A stretch of 25,336 nucleotides of DNA. It comes from a virus. This document shows positions 13,808 through 19,960 of the stretch, one piece after another (within the stretch, counting starts at the first letter, position 1; each line of letters opens with the position of its first letter). The translations under genes and the position numbers were made by a program. The stretch spans positions 1 through 25,336 of IMG/VR virus record IMGVR_UViG_3300027906_000142. The stretch is one strand, 5' to 3'. The notes beneath the pieces are model-generated. The model did not search any database. It was not told the origin of the DNA and worked only from the letters and a program-made list of their open reading frames with translations.

Positions 13808-14203
13808 ATGGCATGGTGGCTTTTACATGATGTTTTAGAGGAAATGGAACAAGACAAATTAATCGTCAAACCCGCAGCACCTGCGGGTATTGACAATCCA
13901 ACAATAAGGTGCAAGTATGAGGAAGATGAGATCCTTCAGAAAGCTGGTGAGTATATCAGCACCACGTATAGAGGACACTATACTACTGAAGGATCTAATA
14001 TCCAAACACTTGATCTTATTGAATCAGTTGGTGACGCAGAATCATTTTGTAGATCTAATGCTATAAAGTACCTAAGTCGCTATGATAAGAAGGGTCGTCC
14101 ACAACATGATATACTAAAGGCAATACACTATTGTGTGTTACTATATCATTTTACATCCAAACCAGTAGAAATTGAACCTGATCAACGTTATGAAACTTTC
14201 TAA
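13808..14203 (+). CDS. DUF3310-containing protein
   Basis: 131 residues. The C-terminal half, 'HYTTEGSNIQTLDLIESVGDAESFCRSNAIKYLSRYDKKGRPQHDILKAIHYCVLL', is a clear DUF3310 domain (core NAIKYLxRYxxKG...DxxKAxxY). The related T7 gp1.7 is a nucleotide kinase. The N-terminal 55 residues are extra and unassigned. A link to nucleotide supply would fit its place immediately before the clamp gene, but is inference. It begins 2 bases after the AAA+ stop and overlaps gp45 by 14 bases. Confidence 0.8.
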   Translation: MAWWLLHDVLEEMEQDKLIVKPAAPAGIDNPTIRCKYEEDEILQKAGEYISTTYRGHYTTEGSNIQTLDLIESVGDAESFCRSNAIKYLSRYDKKGRPQHDILKAIHYCVLLYHFTSKPVEIEPDQRYETF

Positions 14204-14858
14204 GAGTACTCTTGATATCCTCAAGAACTTCTCTAATATCAACCAGTCCATTTGCTTCAAGAAAGGCACAGAGTTATCTACTCTATCCATTCAGAAGAAT
14301 ATATTATCTCGTGCTGAAGTTGAGGAGACCTTCCCAAAGAATTTTGCAATCTATGATTTGAGTGAGTTCTTATCTGGTCTTACTTTATTTGAAGATCCTG
14401 AGTTTGATTTTTCAAATGATAACTTTGTGACTATCAAGGATAGAAGGAATACTTCAAGGTATTTCTTTGCTGATCCTTCTACTATTGTACAACCACCTGA
14501 GAATAGAGTGGAACTTCCTAGTAGGGATGTTTCTTTTACAGTAGCATGGAGTGATATCTCTAACATTATTAAAGCTGCATCGATCTATCAGATTGAGGAT
14601 CTAGCAGTTGTTGGAGAGAATGGTGTTGTTAATCTTGTTGTTCGTGACAAGAAGAATGATACTTCTAATTCATATGCTGTTAAAGTTGGAGAGACTGATA
14701 GTAGTTTCACTTTCAACTTCAAGGTAGAGAACCTCAAGTTGCTACCTGGTGATTATGATGTTACTATTAGTCAACAGAATGCATCTCTCTTTAGAGATGT
14801 GAACAGAGACCTAGAGTACCTTATCGCACTGGAGCCAGATAGTAAGTATGAAGGATGA
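14190..14858 (+). CDS. 45: Sliding clamp gp45
   Basis: 222 residues from ATG 14190 (T4 gp45 228). gp45 forms the trimeric ring that tethers gp43 and, with gp55 and gp33, activates late promoters. The N-terminus MKLSKSTLDILKNFSNIN matches T4 MKLSKDTTALLKNFATIN almost position by position, which fixes the start; an upstream TTG at 14172 is not needed. Further matches are 'FAIYDLSEFLSGLTLF', 'RYFFADPSTIVQPP', 'FNFKVENLKLLPGDYDV' and the end 'YLIALEPDSKYEG'. The start lies within the DUF3310 gene, so translation is probably coupled. Confidence 0.96.
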   Translation: MKLSKSTLDILKNFSNINQSICFKKGTELSTLSIQKNILSRAEVEETFPKNFAIYDLSEFLSGLTLFEDPEFDFSNDNFVTIKDRRNTSRYFFADPSTIVQPPENRVELPSRDVSFTVAWSDISNIIKAASIYQIEDLAVVGENGVVNLVVRDKKNDTSNSYAVKVGETDSSFTFNFKVENLKLLPGDYDVTISQQNASLFRDVNRDLEYLIALEPDSKYEG

Positions 14859-15792
14859 ATTTCTGTGGGTGGAGAAATACCGTCCACAAACCATTGAGGA
14901 TTGTATTCTATCATCCGATATTAAGAATACATTTCAATCTTTTGTTAGTAATGGAGAGATCCCAAATCTCCTGCTATGTGGTACTGCTGGTATAGGCAAG
15001 ACCACTGTAGCGAAAGCACTATGTAAACAACTAGGAGTAGATTCTTATGTCATTAATGGATCAGATGAGGGAAGGTTTCTTGATACAGTTCGGAATAGTG
15101 CCAAGAGCTTTGCGTCTACCGTATCTCTCACAAGTAGCTCGAGACACAAGGTTATCATCATCGACGAGGCAGACAATACCACTCCCGACGTACAACTCCT
15201 TCTTAGAGCGAGTATTGAGGAGTTCTCCAGAAACTGCAGATTCATTTTTACCTGCAATTTCAAGAACAAAATCATCGAACCACTCCACTCCAGAACAACA
15301 GTAATTGATTGCAATGTCAGAGGAAAGAACAAACAACAGATCGCTGCTAAGTTCTTTGAGCGATGCCGTGATATTCTTACCAGAGAAAATGTACGGTTTG
15401 ATAATGCGGTGGTCGCTGAGGTCGTCCAGAAATATTTCCCAGACTTCAGAAGAACGATCAACGAACTTCAGCGGTATAGCTCCACGGGATCAATCGATAC
15501 GGGGATCTTGGCAGTCCTCAACGAAGTCAGACTTGGAGAATTGGTATCAGCGTTAAAGAGGAAAGAGTTTTCTGTAGCACGTAAGTGGATTGTTTCTAAC
15601 CTAGATAATGATCCTAATGCTATACTAAGAACAGTTTACGACAGTCTTTATGATGCCCTTAAACCTTCTAGTGTACCTCAAGCAGTATTGATTATTGCAA
15701 AGTATCAGTATCAGTCTGCTTTTGTAGCAGATCAGGAGATAAATCTATTAGCAGCTCTTACTGAAATTATGGTGGAGTGTGAATTCAAATGA
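14848..15792 (+). CDS. 44: Clamp loader large subunit gp44
   Basis: 314 residues (T4 gp44 319), an AAA+ ATPase. Four gp44 and one gp62 open and load the gp45 ring at primer ends. Walker A is GTAGIGKT (45-52) and Walker B IIIDEAD (103-109). The arginine-finger motif reads SRT (148-150) where most loaders have SRC; the essential Arg is kept. The start overlaps the gp45 stop by 11 bases. Bases about 15090-15560 have visibly higher GC and C-ending codons than the gene ends, suggesting a mosaic origin. Confidence 0.95.
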   Translation: MKDEFLWVEKYRPQTIEDCILSSDIKNTFQSFVSNGEIPNLLLCGTAGIGKTTVAKALCKQLGVDSYVINGSDEGRFLDTVRNSAKSFASTVSLTSSSRHKVIIIDEADNTTPDVQLLLRASIEEFSRNCRFIFTCNFKNKIIEPLHSRTTVIDCNVRGKNKQQIAAKFFERCRDILTRENVRFDNAVVAEVVQKYFPDFRRTINELQRYSSTGSIDTGILAVLNEVRLGELVSALKRKEFSVARKWIVSNLDNDPNAILRTVYDSLYDALKPSSVPQAVLIIAKYQYQSAFVADQEINLLAALTEIMVECEFK

Positions 15793-15980
15793 CAATCATG
15801 AGTAAAAAAACAAAACTAAGAGCACAAGTTAAGTCTAGATTTTATTATCTGTTCTGGGGTGCTGCCACTGTATCAGTATTTGCTGGTCAGTTATATGTTG
15901 GTACAGGTTATCGTCAGTTATCAAATAGTCTCAATGAGATTTTTGATGCTGTAACTGTAGAGAGACAGAGGTTCTATTAA
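15789..15980 (+). CDS. Small single-pass membrane protein
   Basis: 63 residues from ATG 15789 (ATGA overlap with gp44), or 59 from ATG 15801. A basic N-terminus (KKTKLRAQVKSR) precedes one hydrophobic segment (about 19-37, 'YYLFWGAATVSVFAGQLYV') and a polar tail. By the positive-inside rule the N-terminus should face the cytoplasm. Unknown function. Its embedding in the clamp-loader operon, with overlaps on both sides, argues that it is a real, co-translated gene. Confidence 0.7.
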   Translation: MTIMSKKTKLRAQVKSRFYYLFWGAATVSVFAGQLYVGTGYRQLSNSLNEIFDAVTVERQRFY

Positions 15981-16834
15981 TGAAGTCCCTGAAGACCCCT
16001 CTACGGTACCCAGGTGGCAAGTCTAGGGCAGTTGCTAAACTATGTCAGTGGTTGCCTAGTAGAGAGATTACAGAGTATCGTGAACCCTTTTTGGGGGGTG
16101 GTAGTATGGCCATTGAAATGACCAAGAGACTGCCAGAAGATGTACCTATTTGGGTTAGTGATCTGTATGAACCATTAGTTAACTTTTGGATTCAGTTAAG
16201 AGATGAAGGTGAGTATCTACATAAAGAACTAGTCGAACTAAAGAAAGAATATGACACCCCTGATAAGGCAAGAGTTTTATTTAACAAAGCAAAGGAGAAA
16301 TTAAATGAAAGAGATACCGATAACAAGGACAGAGCGATTTATTTTTATATCGTTAATAAGTGTTCTTTCAGTGGCCTTACTGAGAGCTCCTCGTTCTCAG
16401 CCTCAGCCTCAGATTCTAACTTCTCCATGCGTGGCATCGACAAACTCACAGGATACAGCGGGATCATTGAGCGTTGGCGCATTACAAATGGATCATATGA
16501 ATCCCTTACCTCAGATGACACCTTAACATTCATCTATGCTGATCCCCCTTATGATATTAAGGATGCACTTTATGGACATAAAGGTGATATGCATAAAGGT
16601 TTCGACCATGCTAAGTTTGCTGATGTCATGGACAATTGCTTATGCAATGTTATGATATCATATAACAACCACCCTGATATCGTTATGCGATTTCTTGAGT
16701 GGTGCCAGTATGACTTTGCTCATACCTACACCATGCGATCCACTGGTGACTACATGAAGGATCAAACAAAACGTCGTGAATTAGTATTAACAAATTATGG
16801 GAAGTTTGGGGGTTCGTGTACTGCCAAGCGGTAG
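15980..16834 (+). CDS. dam: DNA adenine methyltransferase (D12/Dam class)
   Basis: 284 residues, joined to the previous gene by TAATG. Opening 'LRYPGGKSR' (8-16), the SAM-binding motif PFLGGGS (36-42) and the catalytic DPPY (188-191) define an N6-adenine methylase of the D12 (alpha-class, Dam-like) group. The likely target is GATC, as for T4 Dam, but specificity cannot be read from sequence. The Ser-rich 'SGLTESSSFSASASDSNFSMRG' is the family's target-recognition neighbourhood. Methylation could protect phage DNA from host restriction. It splits the gp44-gp62 pair, which is adjacent in T4. Confidence 0.92.
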   Translation: MKSLKTPLRYPGGKSRAVAKLCQWLPSREITEYREPFLGGGSMAIEMTKRLPEDVPIWVSDLYEPLVNFWIQLRDEGEYLHKELVELKKEYDTPDKARVLFNKAKEKLNERDTDNKDRAIYFYIVNKCSFSGLTESSSFSASASDSNFSMRGIDKLTGYSGIIERWRITNGSYESLTSDDTLTFIYADPPYDIKDALYGHKGDMHKGFDHAKFADVMDNCLCNVMISYNNHPDIVMRFLEWCQYDFAHTYTMRSTGDYMKDQTKRRELVLTNYGKFGGSCTAKR

Positions 16835-17009
16835 TGCACAGTTATATCACACACGTAAAGGTGTGTTGTCAAATTTCGGTGGACAGAGTATTGTGTCTGC
16901 AATCATCCAAGGTGGCGAAGTCCATTGTCAGATGAAGACTGGTCGTACTCAGATCTACAGAATCAATAATAATGAGACTGGTGTGGTTGGACCTATCAGG
17001 ACTTTCTAA
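16797..17009 (+). CDS. Small beta-rich protein of unknown function
   Basis: 70 residues from ATG 16797, overlapping the methylase by 38 bases; a shorter start near GTA/GTG codons cannot be excluded. The protein is rich in Val, Ser, Gly and Gln, with alternating strands ('GVRVLPSGSAQLYHTRKGV', 'SIVSAIIQGGEVHCQMKTGRTQIYRI') and ends GVVGPIRTF. That looks like a small barrel. No family recognised. It is coupled to gp62 through TAATG, so it belongs to the same operon. Confidence 0.65.
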   Translation: MGSLGVRVLPSGSAQLYHTRKGVLSNFGGQSIVSAIIQGGEVHCQMKTGRTQIYRINNNETGVVGPIRTF

Positions 17010-17395
17010 TGAAGTATGAACTTAAGGATTGGCTCAATTCAATCAATTACAATAAGCAGGATCTCACTCATGATGACCCTGATGCGATATCTTCTTACCC
17101 TGCTTATATCGTTAATAGATGTTTGTCTGGTAATATTGATAGCATTTTATTTTCTAATGAGATGAATCTAAATGCTCATCTTGATCCTGATATGCAATAC
17201 TCTTTCTTGCTAAATACATTGAGAAAACGGAAAAGGTTTTCTCCTTGGTTGAAGAAAGAACAGGTTGAAGATCTGGATCTGGTCAAAAAACACTATGGAT
17301 ATAGTAACGAAAAAGCGAAGGTCGCATTAACTCTTCTCACCAAAACCCAAATTGAATCATTACGACATAAACATGACATGGGAGGAAAGAGATGA
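17009..17395 (+). CDS. 62: Clamp loader small subunit gp62
   Basis: 128 residues, notably shorter than T4 gp62 (187). It is assigned from 'YPAYIVNRCLSGNIDSILFSNEMN' and 'YSFLLNTLRKRKRFSPWLKKE', which correspond to the T4 segments around 'FPECMPAVYAMNLIGSG' and 'FNYLMAAVPRGKRYGKWAK', and from its place directly before regA. gp62 holds the gp44 ring and contacts DNA and clamp. T4's N-terminal portion is what appears reduced. TAATG start overlap and 4-base overlap with regA. Confidence 0.88.
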   Translation: MKYELKDWLNSINYNKQDLTHDDPDAISSYPAYIVNRCLSGNIDSILFSNEMNLNAHLDPDMQYSFLLNTLRKRKRFSPWLKKEQVEDLDLVKKHYGYSNEKAKVALTLLTKTQIESLRHKHDMGGKR

Positions 17396-17814
17396 ACTCG
17401 GTCTCAGAAGAGGTTAAGTGGTCTGCTGACAGTATGGTGGAAGTTGGTTTGAAAGAACCAGATGACTTCCTTAAGGTAAGAGAAACATTGACACGTATTG
17501 GTGTAGCTTCTAGGAAAGAAAAGAAACTATATCAGTCATGCCATATACTACACAAACAAGGAAGGTACTTCATAGTACATTTTAAAGAATTATTTGCTCT
17601 CGATGGTAAGAAAGCAAACTTAAGTTTGAATGATGTGCAACGTAGAAATCGCATTGTTCAATTGCTTAGTGATTGGGGTCTTGTATCCATTAATGCTAAG
17701 GAAACTATTGCTGATGTTGCACCTCTAAGTCAAATCAAAGTTCTCGCTTATAAAGAGAAGGGTGATTGGACTTTAGAGAGTAAGTACAACATTGGTAAGA
17801 AGAAAGAAGACTAG
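17392..17814 (+). CDS. regA: RegA translational repressor
   Basis: 140 residues (T4 RegA 122). The match is strong: 'VGLKEPDDFLKVRETLTRIGVASRKEKKLYQSCHILHKQGRYFIVHFKELFALDGK' against the T4 'LKKPEDFLKVKETLTRMGIANNKDKVLYQSCHILQKKGLYYIVHFKEML'. RegA binds ribosome-binding regions of early mRNAs, including gp44 and gp45 in T4, and represses itself. About 10 extra N-terminal residues are present; a start at an internal GTG would remove them. The ATGA overlap with gp62 supports 17392. Confidence 0.96.
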   Translation: MNSVSEEVKWSADSMVEVGLKEPDDFLKVRETLTRIGVASRKEKKLYQSCHILHKQGRYFIVHFKELFALDGKKANLSLNDVQRRNRIVQLLSDWGLVSINAKETIADVAPLSQIKVLAYKEKGDWTLESKYNIGKKKED

Positions 17815-18014
17815 TGCAGAGAATTATATTTCGTATTGACCAGGATGGTAACGTCACTGAAGAGGTTGACGGTGTATCAAATGGTACATGCCTAGATATA
17901 ACTAAGCACATAGAAGAAAAGCTCGGTAAGGTCGAGAATAGATCTTTAAAGCCAGAGTTTTACCAACAACAAAATGTCACACTTCACCAGAATCAAAACC
18001 AAGATTACGGATAA
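17814..18014 (+). CDS. DUF2997 protein
   Basis: 66 residues from GTG 17814, whose G is the last base of the regA stop (TAGTG). 'RIIFRIDQDGNVTEEVDGVSNGTCLDITKHIEEKLGKV' is the DUF2997 pattern (I-x-I-x-x-DG-x-V...G-x-x-C-x-x-x-T). The family occurs next to DUF1257 in cyanobacteria and their phages, exactly as here. Function unknown. Overlaps the DUF1257 gene by 41 bases. Confidence 0.8.
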   Translation: MQRIIFRIDQDGNVTEEVDGVSNGTCLDITKHIEEKLGKVENRSLKPEFYQQQNVTLHQNQNQDYG

Positions 18015-18357
18015 GGATTTTCTTATCAAGGCATTGAATTTATTAGGGTATTCTACCCAAGAGAATGTAATGCTTAGGATTAGAGGTGATCATGGAGTAG
18101 GTCATGTGGATGAGCACGTTGAGGTAGCCATCACATATGATATTGGATTTAGAAAGGTTAAAGATGGAACATTTCATTTGGTTGCCGAGTTGGACACATG
18201 GGAAGAACCGTTCCCTATTGAAAGATTTTTACAAAAAGTTACTCAAGCATATGCCAAATGTATTGTACAGGAAACCGTACAAGAGCAAGGATTTGAAGTA
18301 GTAACCGAATCAAAAAGTGTTGATAACACTATTGAGTTAGTAGCAGAGAAGTGGTAA
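17974..18357 (+). CDS. DUF1257/Ycf35 protein
   Basis: 127 residues. 'MSHFTRIKTKITDKDFLIKALNLLGY' is the hallmark N-terminus of DUF1257, encoded as ycf35 in some algal plastids and widespread in cyanobacteria. The C-terminal half ('FLQKVTQAYAKCIVQETVQEQGFEVV') also fits. Function unknown. It is paired with DUF2997 and ends the clamp operon. Its stop codon is part of a GTAAATA box (18354-18360). Confidence 0.85.
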   Translation: MSHFTRIKTKITDKDFLIKALNLLGYSTQENVMLRIRGDHGVGHVDEHVEVAITYDIGFRKVKDGTFHLVAELDTWEEPFPIERFLQKVTQAYAKCIVQETVQEQGFEVVTESKSVDNTIELVAEKW

Positions 18358-18384
18358 ATAATAGTGATTGCCTTCGGGGATCAC
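18354..18384 (+). promoter_or_regulatory. GTAAATA box and hairpin upstream of hsp20
   Basis: GTAAATA (18354-18360) is one base off the late-promoter motif. It is followed by an imperfect hairpin 18364-18384 (GTGAT/ATCAC plus CC/GG around a TTC loop, with one G-G mismatch). No T tract follows, so it is not a terminator on this strand. It may be a late promoter with a structured leader for hsp20. Confidence 0.4.
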
Positions 18385-18419
18385 AAAACACAAACTCGCT
18401 TATTTAAGGAGCTACTAAG

Positions 18420-18854
18420 ATGACTAATCTAGCAAGATTTCATGCTGAGAACCTTCCAGAATTGATGGAAAGGATACACAGAAACAGCATAGGAATGGAT
18501 GAATACCTCAACAAATTCTGGGATGGTGTAGAGACCTCTTCAAACTACCCACCTTATAACATAGTTGAAGTAAGTAATGTCGAATCGAGACTTGAAGTCG
18601 CCCTTGCGGGGTTTAAGAAAGATGAAGTATCAGTCTTTACGGAGTTTGGAAAACTACATGTACAAGGCAAAAAAGAAGAATCAGAGGATGCTGGAACGTT
18701 TAGACATAAAGGATTGGCCAACAGGTCTTTCAGTAGGGTCTGGACAATCTCAGATGATACCGAAGTACGAGAGGTTGAATTCAGCGACGGATTACTTGTG
18801 GTACGACTAGGAAAAATAGTTCCTGATCATCACGCACGTAAGGATTATATCTAA
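18420..18854 (+). CDS. hsp20: Small heat-shock protein Hsp20
   Basis: 144 residues with an alpha-crystallin domain at about 43-130: 'YNIVEVSNVESRLEVALAGFKKDEVSVFTEFGKLHVQGKKEE' and 'FSRVWTISDDTEVREVEFSDGLLVVRL'. The closing A-x-x-DG-x-L-x-V motif of the fold is present. Hsp20 genes are a near-constant feature of T4-like cyanophages and should act as ATP-independent holdases, perhaps for photosystem or virion proteins. The usual C-terminal I-x-I dimer anchor is not obvious. Ribosome site AAGGAG 7 bases upstream of the ATG. Confidence 0.93.
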   Translation: MTNLARFHAENLPELMERIHRNSIGMDEYLNKFWDGVETSSNYPPYNIVEVSNVESRLEVALAGFKKDEVSVFTEFGKLHVQGKKEESEDAGTFRHKGLANRSFSRVWTISDDTEVREVEFSDGLLVVRLGKIVPDHHARKDYI

Positions 18855-18860
18855 CATACA

Positions 18861-18897
18861 TAGGGGGATTGACAAAGTTCAGTCTCCCTATTATAAT
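18861..18897 (+). promoter_or_regulatory. Perfect sigma-70 promoter overlapping a hairpin
   Basis: TTGACA (18869-18874), 17 bp, TATAAT (18892-18897): full consensus with ideal spacing, 23 bases before the 18920 ATG. It is the strongest host-type promoter in the window and should drive the operon through gp43, uvsX and gp41. The -35 box and spacer are folded into a 12-bp hairpin (18861-18872 with 18879-18890, two wobble pairs) that may end hsp20 transcripts. Confidence 0.92.
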
Positions 18898-18919
18898 ATT
18901 AACTAACTAACCTAAAAGC

Positions 18920-19309
18920 ATGGCCAAGAAGAAGGAACCTATAAATGTAACTCCTAAAGAGACTAAGGGTGCCATAGTCAATAGCGATAGAGTAAAGGTT
19001 GTCATCATGTTCAATGGTGATAATGTTATCTGCGATTTACAGGAAGCTGTAGATAAGGATAGTGGTGCTCGTCAAGCATATATTATGAACTATCCTTATA
19101 AGGTTGAGTATCAACAACCCCAATTGGATGGTACAGGTATTGTAGAAGATCCAGAAGTAAGAGTTAATTACTCACCATGGTGTCCTCTTACACCAGAGAC
19201 TAGAATCCCAGTCAATCATAACATGGTTGTTACCATACTAGAACCAGTCCCAACACTTCGTGATACATACATTACTAATGTACAGAAGATGGGTGGTAGT
19301 GTAGCATGA
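18920..19309 (+). CDS. Small beta-rich (Sm/LSm-like?) protein, paralog B
   Basis: 129 residues. After a basic, disordered N-terminus (to about residue 24) comes 'VKVVIMFNGDNVICDLQEAVDKDSG', a strand 'YPYKVEY', then 'VRVNYSPWCPLTPETRIPVNHNMVVTILEP' and a C-terminal helix 'LRDTYITNVQKM'. The spacing of NGD-x-V-I, PY-x-V, the central SPW and the VVTI-x-EP strand aligns with the genes at 3908, 19306 and 19718. Function unknown. First gene of the gp43 operon, read from a perfect sigma-70 promoter, with ATGA overlap to paralog C. Confidence 0.82.
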   Translation: MAKKKEPINVTPKETKGAIVNSDRVKVVIMFNGDNVICDLQEAVDKDSGARQAYIMNYPYKVEYQQPQLDGTGIVEDPEVRVNYSPWCPLTPETRIPVNHNMVVTILEPVPTLRDTYITNVQKMGGSVA

Positions 19310-19830
19310 GTGTAAAACTTTTATTATTAAAATCTGGTGAGGAAATTATTACTGAGGTAAAGGAGATAACTGATCCTGATACTAAGGATCCTATAGGATT
19401 TCATTTACATAAACCCTTTAGATTGGATATTGTATCTAATGATAATGGTATTGTTATCAATCAAGAGAAGGGTTATCAAGTATCATGGTTTCCATGGGCA
19501 CCTTTGAGTAAGGATAGAGATTTCTATCTACCAGGTCATCATGTTCTTACAGCATATGATCCACTGGATGCTATAACTGAGCAGTATCTCTCTGCTATAC
19601 AAGAAGAGAACTATGATAAGAGCTTCCAAAGGCATGAAGATATGATTGCTGGTAAGGATGCTGACGTTGATATGGAGCAGCTATTTGCTGACGCAGAAAA
19701 ATTATTGGAGGATGAAGATGGAAGTGATGGTAGTGATCTTGAGGTCGGGGATACACCTGATCAGTCAAGTGGAACAACTGGAGGAGGAACCGAATTGCCA
19801 CCTACAGCATCCGTACCTAATCAAGGATGA
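19306..19830 (+). CDS. Small beta-rich (Sm/LSm-like?) protein, paralog C, with overprinted tail
   Basis: 174 residues. The first about 100 form the family core: 'VKLLLLKSGEEIITEVKEITD', 'KPFRLDIV', 'VSWFPWAPLSKDRDFYLPGHHVLTAYDPLDAITEQYL'. The remaining 75 residues are an acidic, then Gly/Ser/Thr/Pro-rich tail ('DEDGSDGSDLEVGDTPDQSSG...') with no fold signal. The last 113 bases also encode the start of paralog D in another frame, which probably explains the tail's odd composition. Function unknown. ATGA overlap with paralog B. Confidence 0.82.
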   Translation: MSVKLLLLKSGEEIITEVKEITDPDTKDPIGFHLHKPFRLDIVSNDNGIVINQEKGYQVSWFPWAPLSKDRDFYLPGHHVLTAYDPLDAITEQYLSAIQEENYDKSFQRHEDMIAGKDADVDMEQLFADAEKLLEDEDGSDGSDLEVGDTPDQSSGTTGGGTELPPTASVPNQG

Positions 19831-19960
19831 TGGTACACTAGAGCCATGGCCCAGTTGGACAACTGACACAGACGTATTGATTTATTCCGAAACTCTTGCT
19901 ACAATAGTAGAACCTACGGAGACTATCCGTAATAAGTACGACTTAGTTACTAAAGAATGA
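19718..19960 (+). CDS. Small beta-rich protein, paralog D, starting inside paralog C
   Basis: 80 residues from ATG 19718, preceded at six bases by GGAGG (19707-19711); ATGs at 19712 and 19727 are alternatives. The protein is a compact, complete family member. 'VVILRSGIHLISQVEQLEEEP' matches 'LLLLKSGEEIITEVKEITDPD' of C. 'HPYLI' matches the KPF strand, 'LEPWPSWTTDTDVLIYSETLATIVEPTETIRNKYDL' matches the PWAPLSKDRDFYLPGHHVLTAYDPLDAITEQYL segment. Its first 113 bases lie out of frame inside C, and its stop overlaps the gp43 start (ATGA). The family match in this frame is strong evidence that it is a real gene. Confidence 0.78.
   Translation: MEVMVVILRSGIHLISQVEQLEEEPNCHLQHPYLIKDDGTLEPWPSWTTDTDVLIYSETLATIVEPTETIRNKYDLVTKE

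Noticed and set aside
14172-14189. Upstream TTG start for gp45
   Set aside because: The ATG at 14190 gives an N-terminus that matches T4 gp45 from residue 1.
15045-15556. Several alternative frames in gp44 on both strands
   Set aside because: They are shadows of the C-ending codon patch; gp44 motifs account for the region.
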